From Bradyrhizobium sp. SZCCHNS1050 (GTDB lineage Bacteria; Pseudomonadota; Alphaproteobacteria; Rhizobiales; Xanthobacteraceae): a stretch of DNA of 64,000 nucleotides. The stretch lies in NCBI RefSeq assembly GCF_032484785.1, contig NZ_JAUETR010000001.1, positions 310,001 to 374,000 of the forward strand. The letters run 5' to 3'. A program made the position numbers and the translations under genes. Of the stretch, positions 1-9,763 are shown piece by piece; position 1 is the first letter of the stretch; every line of letters starts with the position of its first letter. Under the pieces are notes generated by a model, which saw only the letters and a program-made list of their open reading frames with translations, searched no databases and was not told where the DNA came from.

Positions 1-186
1 CCCTCGTCGAATTCCGACCGCTGCGGCCAATGGTCTCACGATCACCGGCAAGCAACGCCCAGATGATCATGGAGACCTTGTCCTCGACCACGCGGTTGAT
101 CTGGATCAAGCTCTTCGCCGACGCGGTGTCCGAGATCGCGATCCCTTGTCGGCCAGGAGCGAGGACGGTCGCAGTTCGGAAGCAGT
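1..186. other. unresolved left edge, possible gene fragment
   Basis: One plus frame (entering from the edge and stopping at about 191) and one minus frame (running off the left edge) are both open here. The minus reading has a protein-like segment around ISDTASAKSLIQINR, but I recognise no family on either strand. It could be the 5' part of a minus-strand gene cut by the window edge, or the tail of a plus-strand gene. It is too short to decide. Confidence 0.25.
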
Positions 187-801
187 CTACTTGACTGCAG
201 CCGGCTTCTTCATCATCGGAGGCGCCTGCTTGGTGGCGGGGCCGGTTGCCGTCGTCGCCTGCGAGGGCAGATATTTGGCGAGGATGGCCGGATCGATCTG
301 CGCCATGTTGCTATCCGGCAGGCGGGTCCAGGTCTCGTCCTTGCCAAACAGCGAGATGCCGAGATAGCCGTGCAGGATCAGCGTCTGCCCGTCAGGACTG
401 ACCCGCATATTGGCCTTCCAGATGTTGCCGTCGCGCGGATTGAGCACGTTGCCGCCTTCGTATTTCAGGCCCTCGCGCTTCATGTCGCGCACGAAGGAGA
501 TGCCGAGCACAGGCGCATTCTTGCGGTCATCGCTGCACTTCGAACAGACCTCGTTCGGATTGTCGCCGGGACGCGGAAACGTCTTGGCGATCACGCCCTC
601 GAACACGCCGTCGTGGTCGATGAAGAGAAACCAGCCGACGGGCCTGCCATCCTCGACCTTCTGCCACAGACCGGCCGCGGTCGGCTCAGCCGCGAGCGCA
701 GGCCGCGTCAGCAGAGCACCGGCAACGACGAGCGCGCCGATCGCGAGCTTCGTCACACCAGGCACCAGCCGAAGTCGGGGAAACGCATTGCGCATCATCA
801 T
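187..801 (-). CDS. DUF2147-family secreted protein
   Basis: The 204-residue product begins with an N-terminal signal peptide (basic n-region, then a hydrophobic stretch ending ...RPALAAEP). A DUF2147-type domain follows, with the family pattern '[17 protein letters not shown]', '[16 protein letters not shown]', '[12 protein letters not shown]' and '[18 protein letters not shown]'. Members are periplasmic or outer-surface proteins of unknown biochemical role. A CxxC pair (CSKC) lies in the middle of the domain. The C-terminal 30 residues are low-complexity Ala/Pro/Lys and probably disordered. The gene is monocistronic and points away from the reductase gene to its right. Family assignment is by motif recognition; the function is unknown. 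Confidence 0.8.
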   Translation of the reverse strand: MMMRNAFPRLRLVPGVTKLAIGALVVAGALLTRPALAAEPTAAGLWQKVEDGRPVGWFLFIDHDGVFEGVIAKTFPRPGDNPNEVCSKCSDDRKNAPVLGISFVRDMKREGLKYEGGNVLNPRDGNIWKANMRVSPDGQTLILHGYLGISLFGKDETWTRLPDSNMAQIDPAILAKYLPSQATTATGPATKQAPPMMKKPAAVK

Positions 802-967
802 CTCACCTTGACCAAGTCACAAAATGAATGGCCGCACAGTACGGCCGTTTCATGCATCGTTCCAGCCCCATAACAGGTCTGGCGCGCCGGTGAAACCGGC
901 ACGCGCAGGAAACATTTCTTCACATTTGAGTTGGTCCGGCGGCGGAAGGTTCCATACCGCCGACAAA

Positions 968-2128
<1,161 letters not shown>

Positions 2129-2149
2129 TTAGCCGGGTTTGAAGGGGAC

Positions 2150-2635
2150 ATGAATGATGGAGATCAATCGGTGACAGAGACGGCCCGCCGCGACCACGCG
2201 CCACGCCTGGAGGACTTTCCCTATCGGCTGACGGACAATGTCCGCTTCGGCGACCTCGATCCCAACCAGCACGTCAACAATGCTGTCTACGCGACCTACT
2301 TCGAGACCGGCCGGGTGACCTTGATGAAAGACCCGCGCCATGGCCTGACCCAGGACGGGCTGGCCTGGATCATGGTGCGGCTGGACATGCATTTCCGGGC
2401 CGAGCTGCGCTGGCCGGGCACGATCGAGCTGGGACTGGGGGTCGTAAGGCTGGGGCGCACGTCGGTGACCTGCGAGCAGGTCGTGTTCTCGGACGGGCGC
2501 TGCGTGGCGTCGGCCACCGCGGTCATGGTCCTGATCGACGAGGTGACGCGCAAACCGGCGCCGCTGACGCCGAATCTCATTGCTGCGCTACAGCCGTGGG
2601 TCCGCCGCGGCATGGCGATCGCGCCGCCGGCATAG
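2150..2635 (+). CDS. acyl-CoA thioesterase (hotdog / 4HBT family)
   Basis: The 161-residue protein is a single hotdog domain. The YbgC/FadM-type catalytic region reads 'RFGDLDPNQHVNNAVYATYFE', with the Asp and the HVNN motif of 4-hydroxybenzoyl-CoA-type thioesterases. Members hydrolyse acyl-CoA to free acid and CoA in the cytoplasm; the acyl specificity cannot be read. ATG at 2150 is chosen because AGGGGAC lies just upstream and the similarity begins soon after. The open frame extends much further left, but that part is antisense to the reductase. The gene is divergent from the FNR gene and convergent with the ferredoxin gene. Confidence 0.87.
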   Translation: MNDGDQSVTETARRDHAPRLEDFPYRLTDNVRFGDLDPNQHVNNAVYATYFETGRVTLMKDPRHGLTQDGLAWIMVRLDMHFRAELRWPGTIELGLGVVRLGRTSVTCEQVVFSDGRCVASATAVMVLIDEVTRKPAPLTPNLIAALQPWVRRGMAIAPPA

Positions 2636-2685
2636 GCCTGGCGGCGATCAGCCGAAGCGCGGCGATGAGGGCGCGAGACGAACGG

Positions 2686-3006
2686 TCAGGCCTGACGCTC
2701 GGGGGTGGAGACGACGAGGCCGTCGAGTTCGTCGGAGACCTTGATCTGGCAGGAAAGACGGGAATTCGGCCGGACATCGTAGCCGAAATCGAGCATGTCC
2801 TCTTCCATCGGGGTCGGCGGGCCGACCTTCTCGCGCCAGGCTTCGTCGACATAGACATGGCAAGTCGCGCAGGCGCAGGCGCCGCCACATTCGGCCTCGA
2901 TGCCGGGAATGGCGTTACGGATCGCCGCTTCCATCACGGTCGCGCCGTTCTCGATCTCAACGGTTCTGGATTCGCCGGTATGGTCGACAAAGGTGATCTT
3001 GGCCAT
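2686..3006 (-). CDS. [2Fe-2S] ferredoxin, adrenodoxin/putidaredoxin type
   Basis: The 106-residue ferredoxin has cluster ligands C40, C46, C49 and C86, spaced C-X5-C-X2-C-X36-C as in adrenodoxin-type ferredoxins. The acidic partner-binding stretch [10 protein letters not shown] and the C-terminal '[10 protein letters not shown]' are typical of the vertebrate-type/putidaredoxin class. Such proteins feed electrons to cytochromes P450, Rieske oxygenases or FeS assembly. No P450 or oxygenase gene is adjacent, so the acceptor is unknown; the FNR at 968-1996 could reduce it (inference). It is probably cytoplasmic, with no signal peptide. Confidence 0.92.
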   Translation of the reverse strand: MAKITFVDHTGESRTVEIENGATVMEAAIRNAIPGIEAECGGACACATCHVYVDEAWREKVGPPTPMEEDMLDFGYDVRPNSRLSCQIKVSDELDGLVVSTPERQA

Positions 3007-3089
3007 GTGTGCTCGTGCTGCGCAGGGAATGAGGTCGGGCTGTCCTATAACGGACCGCTCCGCTCCGCGCTAGTGCTGCCGCCGGCCGC

Positions 3090-3464
3090 TCAGGCCGCGC
3101 CGAGCATCTCCGAAATCGCCGCGCGGGCCTGCGCGATCGCCGTGCCGAGCCAGGCCAGCGCATCGGCCGGGTCGCCCGCCCGCAGCGCCGCTTCGAGCCC
3201 TTCCGCCGCGTCGGCGACGTCGAGCGCGCCGACGGCGCGGGCCGAGCCCTTCAGCGTGTGGGCGACGGTGGCAGCATCCTCGGGCAGCACCTGCAACCGC
3301 TCCAGCAGGCGGACGGCCTGGCTGGAGAACATGGCGAGCACCTCACGCTCGAGCGCGCTGTCGCCGAGCGTCATCCGGCGCAGCAGGTCCAGGCTGATCG
3401 GCCCGTCGTCGGGAACCAGCGGGGGCGAGGGCATCCATTCGATCCGTGAAAGGTCGGGAATCAT
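3090..3464 (-). CDS. HPt (histidine phosphotransfer) domain protein
   Basis: The 124-residue protein is essentially one HPt four-helix domain. The phospho-acceptor histidine (H69 from this start) lies in 'AHTLKGSARAVGA'. HPt proteins relay phosphate between hybrid kinases and response regulators; no kinase or regulator gene is adjacent. The start is uncertain: an in-frame GTG at 3518 would add 18 residues, but the family-like sequence begins at MIPDLSRIEW. The gene is divergent from the giant coiled-coil gene. A TTAA-tgcattg-TTAC sequence, a near match to the CtrA consensus, lies about 63 bp upstream of this start. Confidence 0.82.
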   Translation of the reverse strand: MIPDLSRIEWMPSPPLVPDDGPISLDLLRRMTLGDSALEREVLAMFSSQAVRLLERLQVLPEDAATVAHTLKGSARAVGALDVADAAEGLEAALRAGDPADALAWLGTAIAQARAAISEMLGAA

Positions 3465-3526
3465 GGCGGCAATCCGGTCCGGCGGGCGCGCCGCGCGCGC
3501 CTGTGGTAAGCCAAGCACGACAATGG

Positions 3527-3541
3527 TTAATGCATTGTTAC
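3527..3541. promoter_or_regulatory. CtrA-like half-consensus box
   Basis: The sequence TTAA-tgcattg-TTAC has the 7-bp spacing of the CtrA consensus TTAA-N7-TTAA, with one mismatch in the second half. It lies just upstream of the HPt coding region. The consensus match is seen in the sequence; CtrA binding is inference. Confidence 0.4.
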
Positions 3542-3629
3542 CGGCCCAATTGCCGCGGGTTTGCCGCGATTTGGGCCCGGCTCTGCCCCAATCACGGCAG
3601 AAACGGGAATTCGCAGAACTTCTAGAGTG

Positions 3630-3671
3630 TTAACGGCGGCTGCTGTTAACGATGATTAAGAATCTCTTAAC
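3630..3671. promoter_or_regulatory. TTAA cluster with a full CtrA-type site and an embedded GANTC
   Basis: Four TTAA half-sites occur within 41 bp (3630, 3646, 3656 and 3667). The last two form TTAA-GAATCTC-TTAAC, a full match to the CtrA box TTAA-N7-TTAAC. The spacer holds GAATC, a GANTC site of the cell-cycle methyltransferase CcrM. It lies about 180 bp upstream of the giant coiled-coil gene and downstream-facing from the HPt promoter. The consensus match is direct; cell-cycle control is inferred. Confidence 0.6.
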
Positions 3672-3848
3672 CACGGCCATTTCTTTCAACAGGCACAGCC
3701 AATAGGATGATGCCCGGATGGAGTGGGTCACCTGGCGGAATTTGCCACCCCTGGTGCCTGCGAGGGATGACGTCCGGTTCGAGCGTTGCGAGAGGGCACT
3801 CGTACGCGGCTCGCCGGATCGAAATTAAGACGAGGGCTCGGACTCAAC

Positions 3849-6800
3849 ATGGCGAACACTCCGAAAAAGGTCAAAGACCCGACTGAAGTTGCGCTGTCCG
3901 CCATTCAGGAGGCTTTGAACATCAGCGATTCGTCCGCGCCCACGGACTCGCAGAGCTCGGTCCACGCCGACGGGGCTCCGCCCGTCATGCCGAACGGCGT
4001 GTCCAGTCTGGATTCGTTCGACTCGCGTCCGGGCATCGACCGCAGCAGCCTTGACGAGATCGAGCCGCCGCCGCTCGCCGCGCGCCGCCCGGCCAACGAC
4101 GACCGCGAGACCATCGGCCAATTGCTGCAGGCGATCCAAAAGGGCCGCCCGTCACGCGGCGTCTACACGCTGGCAACCGCCTTTGCAGGCATCTGGATCG
4201 TCGGCTGCGTCCTGCTGACCATCGGCTTCCTGCCCGCTTTGCAGACCCTGATCGGCCAGAGCGGCGGCGTGCTGGTCATGGCAGGCCTCGCCGCAGTGTT
4301 CTTTGCCCCGGTTCTGCTGTTTTATTTCCTCGCGAGCCTCGCTTGGCGCGGCCAGGAGCTGCGCATGATCGCGCAGTCGATGGCGCAGGTCGCGATCCGA
4401 TTCTCCGAGCCGGAAGGCGCCGTCAGCGATTCCATCGTGACCGTCGGCCAGGCCATCCGCCGCGAGGTCGCGGCGATGGGCGACGGCGTCGAGCGCGCGA
4501 TCGCGCGTGCCGGCGAGCTCGAGATGCTGGTCGCCAACGAGGTTGCGGCGCTCGAGCGCGCCTACAGCGACAACGAGGTCCGCATCCGCGCCCTTCTCCA
4601 GGACATCGCCCATCAGCGCGACAACCTCGTGGGCCAGGCTGAGCAGGTCCGGAGCGCCATCTCGGGCGTCCAGATCGACCTTCGCCACGACATCGCGCTG
4701 ATCTCGGACGCGATCGCCTCGCGGGTCGACGAGGTCGCCAAGAGCATCACCGGCGCGCTGGAAGAGCGCGGCGCCCACATCACGGCCGCGCTCGGCAACG
4801 CCGGCGACAACATGATCCTCGCGCTCGGCGAGCGCGGCGGCGATCTGCTCGACCGGCTCGAAGAGGCCAGCGCCGAGACCACCCGCGCCGTGCTCGACGC
4901 CTCGGAGCGGCTCACCACCAGCCTCAATTTCAAGACCGGCCACGTCCACGACGAGTTCGCCGACCTGTCGGACCGAGTCCACGAGATGCTCAACGAGCGC
5001 ATCGACCGCATCACCAGCGAGTTCGAGCAGCGCACGGCGGCCATCGTCGACGGCATCTCGGTGCGAACCGAGCAGGTTCACGACCAGCTCAAGGCGTCCG
5101 GCGAGTCCCTCCTGCTGGAGCTCGAGCTGCGCAGCGGCGATCTTGTCACCAAGATCGACGAGGCGAGCCAGCGCATGTCCGGCCACATCGTCACGTCAGG
5201 CGAGAAGGCGAGCGAGTCGCTCGATGCGACCGTCAATTCGCTGGTCGCCAAGGTCGTCAGCCAGACCGAGAGCACGCACGACACGCTGTCGATCCAGATC
5301 AGCGCCTTCGACGAGCTGGTGAAGAACCAGGGCACCGAGCTCGCCGAGCGCTTCGCACGCGACAGCTCGACGCTGGGCGCGCTGATCACCCGGCACATCA
5401 CCGAGTTCGACCGCACGGTGAAGACCTATGGCGGCGAGATCGTCGAGCGCATGGGCCAGCGGACCCAGGAAATCTCCGACAATCTCAAGTCCTATGTCGA
5501 TACGTTCGATACGCGGCTGTCGTCCAACAGCGGTGAGATCACGGCGACGCTGGATCAGCGGCTGAACCAGTTCGAGACCAATCTGCAGGCCCGCATCACC
5601 ACCCTCGACACCTCGCTCGATGCGAAGATCAAGACCTTCGACGACAGCGTCGAGGGCCGCCTCAAGTCGCTCGAGGAGAACTTCGACAACCGCGCGACCT
5701 CGGTCACCTCGACGATCGAAGGCCGCCTCGGCACTCTGTCCAACTCGCTGACCGACGGCGCTGCCCAGGTGCTGCACGCGATCGACTCGCGGCTGACCGT
5801 GCTGACCTCCTCGCTGACCGATGGCTCGGCGCAGGCGATCCAGTCGATCGATTCCCGCCTCAACATACTGACCTCCTCGCTGACTGACGGCACCGACAAG
5901 GCGCTCGAAGCGATCGATCAGCGCATCCACAGCCTGTCGAACATCATCGACGGCCGCAGCTACGAGCTGACCGAAGCCGTCACCGCGCGCTTCCAGGACA
6001 TCCATCAGGGCATCGAGACCCGCGTCGGCTCGATCGCCAAGGACATCGACCATCGCGTGTCGCAGTTCGAGGACCTGCTCGGCTCGCGCGTCGAGGCCGT
6101 GGCCGGCCGCATCGAGAGCAGCGGCCGCCAGGCGAGCGACGAACTGATGACCCGCGCCGAGCTGCTGTCCGCCAGCATCAAGTCGCATGTGGAAGATGCG
6201 GAGCGGGCGCTGACCAACCTCGTGGTCAACACCAGCGAGACCATCCAGACCGGGGCCCGCTCGGCACAGCAGGCGCTGCTCAACGTCTCGACCGACGTCG
6301 GATCGCAGTTGAAGAACACCTCCGCCGAGGTCGAGCGTGCCCTGTCGAACGCAGGCAGCAGCGCGGCCGAGGCCGTCCTGACCAGTGCGCGCGAGGCCCA
6401 GGCCACGCTGGTCGCGGCCTCCGGCGAGACCGCCGACCAGATCAAGTCGCTGTCGGCCGACGTCGAGCGCACGCTCACGGCGGCAGGCTCGACCACCGCA
6501 GCCTCGATCCTCGCCGGTGCGCGCGAGGCCCAGAACACGCTGGTGTCCGCCTCCTCCGATGCCGCCAACCACGTCAAGTCGCTCGCCGTCGACGTCGAGC
6601 AGGCGCTGACGGCCGCCGGCTCGGCCACGGCAGCCTCGATCCTCGCCGGTGCACGCGAGGTCCAGAACACGCTGGTGTCCGCCTCCTCCAACGCGGCCGA
6701 GCACGTGAAGTCACTCGCAGCCGACGTGCAGCGCTCGCTGACCAGTGCCGGGACGGAAACCGCCGAAGCCATCACGGCGGGCGCCCGTGATGCCCAGCAT

Positions 6801-9461
6801 GCCCTGCTCGCGGCATCGAGCGAAGCGGCCGAACAGGTCAAGGCGCTGACTGTCGACGTCCAGCGCTCGCTGTCGATCGCGGGGACGACCACCGCGGAAA
6901 CGATCACCGGCGGCGCCCGGGAAGCGCAGAGCACGCTGATCAGCGCTTCGTCCGAAGCGGCCAATCACGTCAAGTCGCTGGCGGCCGACGTCGAGCGCAC
7001 GCTCGCCGCGGTCGGAACCAGCACGGCCGCAGCGATCGTCGACAGCGCCCGCGACGTCCAGTCGAAGCTCGTCACCGCCTCGACAGAAGCAACCGAGCAC
7101 GTCAAGTCGCTGGCCGTCGACGTCGAGCGGACGCTGTCGTCCGTCGGCGCCGATACCGCGACCTCGATCCTCAACAGCGCGCGCCAGGCGCAGATGTCGC
7201 TGACCGCCACGTCGGCCGACACCGCGGCCACCCTGGTCGGCAGCGCACGCGAAGCCCAGGCGGTGCTGACGACGACCACGACCGAGACGGTCGCGGTGAT
7301 CGTCGGCGGCGCGCGCGAGGCACAGAACCTGCTGACCGCCACCTCCACCGACACCGCGGGCCAGCTCAAGGCGATGTCGTCGGAGATCGAGCGCGTCATC
7401 AATTCCGTCGCGGCGAACACCACCGATGCGATCCAGAGCAGCGCGCTCAATGCGCAGAGCGCGCTCGTCGCCGCCTCCAACGAGGTCTCCACGCGGGTCA
7501 AGTCGACCTCGACCGAGATCGAGCGCTCGGTGCTCGCCGCCGGCAACTCGTTCGGCTCGGCCATGACCGGCAAGACCGACGAGATCGTCACCTATGTGCA
7601 GCAGCAGAGCGAGCGGCTGTCGCAGATGCTCGACGGCAAGCGCGGCACCCTTGTGGAGGCACTCAACTCGAAGACCAACCAGCTCACGATCGAGATCGAT
7701 CGCGTCACCACCGACGCGCTGAAGGCGATCGAGGTCCGCGGCCAGAACTTCGCCCAGAGCGTCAATGGCAACGGCTCCGAGGTCGCCCGCACCATCACCT
7801 CGGCGGGAGAGCTCGCGACCACCGCGATCACCAAGTCGCTCAAGGAGCTGGAGCAGGCCTCGCGCGCGGCGATCGAGCAGTCGCGCCAGGTCTCGGTGGC
7901 TGCGGTCACCGAGATGCAGGAGACGAGCAAGATCCTGCGCACCGATACGGTCGCCCTGTTCGAACGTCTGCGCGAGGGCAACATCCTGCTGCAGGAGGTC
8001 CTGACCGGCGCCCACGACAACCTCAACTCGCTGGAGCGGGCGCTGGTCACCCGGGTGGCCGACTTCGTCACCGCGATGAACGACGTCACCGCACGCAACG
8101 GCACCGCGACGCAGACGCTCGAGGACCAGCTCAACGTGTTCAACTCCAAGACGTCGCGGGCGCTGGAGGATCTCAACTCGCTGTCCGGCCAGTTCGACGC
8201 GCATGGCAAGGCGCTGATCGAGGCGGCGGCCATCGTCGAGCAGAGCAACCGCGATGCGACCGTCTCGATCTCGGATCGCAAGACGACGCTGGAATCGCTG
8301 GTCACCACTATCGATCTGCGCACCGCCGATCTCGACCAGCGTCTGACGCGCTTCACCACCCTGCTCGACGAGTCCTTGGCGGCCGCCGAGGAGCGCGCCC
8401 GCGACATCGCCCGGGTCGTGGCGGAAACGGCGGGGGCCGGCTCGACCGCGCTCAGCCGCCAGTTCGAGGCCATCCGCGCCAACGCGGAGGAGGAACGCCG
8501 CCTCACCACGTCGCAGATGCAGGAGATCTACCAGCAGAGCACGCAGGAAGCCGATGCGATGTTCAAGCAGTCGGCGGAGAAGTTCGCCACGCTGGTGTCG
8601 AGCATGAAGCAGATGACCGCCGAGATGCATCGCGAGCTCGAGGCGACGCGCAACGAGCTGCGCCGCGGCGTGCTGGAGATGCCGCAGGAGGCCGCCGAGA
8701 GCACGGCGCAGATGCGCAAGGTCATCGTCGACCAGATCGAGGCGCTGGCCGAACTCAACCGGATCGTCGCGCATCACGGCCGCGGTCTCGACGTGGTCAG
8801 CGCGTCGCGTCCCGCCGCGGTCGCGGCGCCAGCGGCCGTGATCCGTCAGGAAGAGCCGATCGTCGCCGCAGCCGTCGGCGGCCGGCCGGACATGCGCCTG
8901 CGCGAGCCGGCTGCGACCAGCGTCGCCAACCTGCCGCCGCCGGATCTCGGCATGCAGCCGCCGGCCCCGCCGCCGCAGCCACGCCGGGTCGAGGCGCCGC
9001 CGATGGGTCCGGTCGCCGATCAGCGCAGCGACAACTGGCTGTCCGACCTGCTCAACCGGGCCGACAACAGCACCGCCGGCCAGCCCCAGCCGCCGCGTGG
9101 CCGCGGTCCGGCGCAGCAGTCGGGCAATCCGCTGGAGTCGCTGTCGCTCGACATCGCCCGGCTGATGGACCGCAATCTCGCGGCCGAGATGTGGGACCGC
9201 TACCAGCGCGGCGAGACCAAGGCGTTCTCCAAGCGTCTCTACACCCCGGCCGGCCAGAAGGCGTTCGACGAGGTCGCCCGCAAGTACCGCGCCGACCGCA
9301 CCTTCAAGCAGACGGTGGACCGCTACATCACCGAGTTCGAGCGGCTGCTCGACGAGGTCGCACGCGACGACCGCAATCCGCAGGCGCTGCGTGCCCAGCT
9401 CACCTCGGAGACCGGGCTGGTCTACACCTTGCTCGCCCACGCCGCCGGAAGGCTGGCGTGA
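3849..9461 (+). CDS. giant membrane-anchored helical repeat protein, GPR/RgsE-like (polar growth candidate)
   Basis: The product has 1870 residues. A charged, Pro/Ser-rich N-terminus of about 100 residues precedes two membrane segments (about 106-128 and 140-163). About 1500 residues of helical, apolipoprotein-like sequence follow. Repeats are visible: 22-residue units (DSRLTVLTSSLTDG..., from residue 646), and seven 44-residue units from residue 804 to 1111 (each starting R-x-x-Q and containing VKSLxxDVExxL). Two 22-residue half units and further 44-mers come next. After a Pro-rich linker (about 1640-1755), a conserved globular C-terminus (about 1760-1870) includes 'EMWDRYQRGETKAFSKRLY'. Architecture and size match the Agrobacterium Growth Pole Ring protein and Sinorhizobium RgsE, which are needed for unipolar growth (known for those proteins; assignment here is inference). 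ATG 3849 is preferred over a TTG at 3786. Confidence 0.75.
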   Translation: MANTPKKVKDPTEVALSAIQEALNISDSSAPTDSQSSVHADGAPPVMPNGVSSLDSFDSRPGIDRSSLDEIEPPPLAARRPANDDRETIGQLLQAIQKGRPSRGVYTLATAFAGIWIVGCVLLTIGFLPALQTLIGQSGGVLVMAGLAAVFFAPVLLFYFLASLAWRGQELRMIAQSMAQVAIRFSEPEGAVSDSIVTVGQAIRREVAAMGDGVERAIARAGELEMLVANEVAALERAYSDNEVRIRALLQDIAHQRDNLVGQAEQVRSAISGVQIDLRHDIALISDAIASRVDEVAKSITGALEERGAHITAALGNAGDNMILALGERGGDLLDRLEEASAETTRAVLDASERLTTSLNFKTGHVHDEFADLSDRVHEMLNERIDRITSEFEQRTAAIVDGISVRTEQVHDQLKASGESLLLELELRSGDLVTKIDEASQRMSGHIVTSGEKASESLDATVNSLVAKVVSQTESTHDTLSIQISAFDELVKNQGTELAERFARDSSTLGALITRHITEFDRTVKTYGGEIVERMGQRTQEISDNLKSYVDTFDTRLSSNSGEITATLDQRLNQFETNLQARITTLDTSLDAKIKTFDDSVEGRLKSLEENFDNRATSVTSTIEGRLGTLSNSLTDGAAQVLHAIDSRLTVLTSSLTDGSAQAIQSIDSRLNILTSSLTDGTDKALEAIDQRIHSLSNIIDGRSYELTEAVTARFQDIHQGIETRVGSIAKDIDHRVSQFEDLLGSRVEAVAGRIESSGRQASDELMTRAELLSASIKSHVEDAERALTNLVVNTSETIQTGARSAQQALLNVSTDVGSQLKNTSAEVERALSNAGSSAAEAVLTSAREAQATLVAASGETADQIKSLSADVERTLTAAGSTTAASILAGAREAQNTLVSASSDAANHVKSLAVDVEQALTAAGSATAASILAGAREVQNTLVSASSNAAEHVKSLAADVQRSLTSAGTETAEAITAGARDAQHALLAASSEAAEQVKALTVDVQRSLSIAGTTTAETITGGAREAQSTLISASSEAANHVKSLAADVERTLAAVGTSTAAAIVDSARDVQSKLVTASTEATEHVKSLAVDVERTLSSVGADTATSILNSARQAQMSLTATSADTAATLVGSAREAQAVLTTTTTETVAVIVGGAREAQNLLTATSTDTAGQLKAMSSEIERVINSVAANTTDAIQSSALNAQSALVAASNEVSTRVKSTSTEIERSVLAAGNSFGSAMTGKTDEIVTYVQQQSERLSQMLDGKRGTLVEALNSKTNQLTIEIDRVTTDALKAIEVRGQNFAQSVNGNGSEVARTITSAGELATTAITKSLKELEQASRAAIEQSRQVSVAAVTEMQETSKILRTDTVALFERLREGNILLQEVLTGAHDNLNSLERALVTRVADFVTAMNDVTARNGTATQTLEDQLNVFNSKTSRALEDLNSLSGQFDAHGKALIEAAAIVEQSNRDATVSISDRKTTLESLVTTIDLRTADLDQRLTRFTTLLDESLAAAEERARDIARVVAETAGAGSTALSRQFEAIRANAEEERRLTTSQMQEIYQQSTQEADAMFKQSAEKFATLVSSMKQMTAEMHRELEATRNELRRGVLEMPQEAAESTAQMRKVIVDQIEALAELNRIVAHHGRGLDVVSASRPAAVAAPAAVIRQEEPIVAAAVGGRPDMRLREPAATSVANLPPPDLGMQPPAPPPQPRRVEAPPMGPVADQRSDNWLSDLLNRADNSTAGQPQPPRGRGPAQQSGNPLESLSLDIARLMDRNLAAEMWDRYQRGETKAFSKRLYTPAGQKAFDEVARKYRADRTFKQTVDRYITEFERLLDEVARDDRNPQALRAQLTSETGLVYTLLAHAAGRLA
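5784..5915 (+). repeat. 66-bp tandem coding repeats (22-residue units)
   Basis: Two adjacent 22-residue units (D-S-R-L-x-x-L-T-S-S-L-T-D-G...) are encoded in tandem, with a diverged copy just upstream (GRLGTLSNSLTDG). The 22-residue period is that of amphipathic apolipoprotein-type helices. They lie inside the giant gene. Confidence 0.75.
6258..7445 (+). repeat. 132-bp tandem coding repeats (44-residue units)
   Basis: Seven consecutive 44-residue units run from 6258 to 7181, two 22-residue half units from 7182 to 7313, and another 44-mer from 7314 to 7445; a degenerate copy follows. Each unit keeps R-x-x-Q at its start, xxLVxASSxxAxHVKSL in the middle and AxxxxAxxxL/I near its end. Units 2 to 4 are also close at DNA level, implying recent duplication or conversion. 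Confidence 0.9.
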
Positions 9462-9478
9462 TGGGAGCGAATGGGAGA

Positions 9479-9506
9479 GTAGCGAGTAGCGAGTAGCGAG
9501 TAGCGA
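9479..9506 (+). repeat. 7-bp tandem repeat (gtagcga x4)
   Basis: Four perfect copies of gtagcga lie 18 bp after the giant gene's stop. An inverted, related repeat lies at 9712-9755, so the intergenic spacer is flanked by opposed copies. Confidence 0.85.
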
Positions 9507-9543
9507 AGGGTTCAGTAGAACCAGCGCTGCGACAAGAAGAACA

Positions 9544-9576
9544 AGCGGAGGCCACGAGGCCTCCGCTTCGCGTTTA
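9544..9576. terminator. bidirectional hairpin terminator
   Basis: A perfect 11-bp stem (aagcggaggcc / ggcctccgctt) with a 4-nt acga loop sits between the convergent giant gene and the mlaD gene. The T tract is short (cgcgttt), so it may be a weak intrinsic terminator. It could serve both strands. Confidence 0.7.
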
Positions 9577-9711
9577 GAGATGCAATGAAGGCGCTTTCGA
9601 CTTTGGCCGTTCGGGCCCCGCATCGCCGGCACAACGGCGTGCGACGTGCTCCGTAGCCAGCCAGCAGCGGTGGATAGCGACAGCGATGGAGCGCAGTCCG
9701 CTGCCGCGCGC

Positions 9712-9755
9712 CCCTATTCGCTACTTCCCTATTCGCTACTTCCCTATTCGCAACT
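9712..9755. repeat. 15-bp tandem repeat (ccctattcgctactt, 2.9 copies)
   Basis: Two perfect units and one partial unit lie directly before the mlaD stop codon. The reverse complement contains gtagcga, the unit of the repeat at 9479-9506. The whole spacer 9462-9763 holds only these repeats and the hairpin; no gene was seen in it. Confidence 0.8.
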
Positions 9756-9763
9756 CGCTCGCG

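Noticed and set aside
4152..9632. Several very long open frames on the minus strand across the giant gene (for example 6711-9632)
   Set aside because: They are antisense shadows of a GC-rich repetitive gene: low-complexity Arg/Gly/Ala translations, no ribosome site and no family motif.
9479..9755. Tandem repeats considered as a CRISPR array
   Set aside because: Units are 7 and 15 bp, contiguous and without spacers; no cas genes are present.
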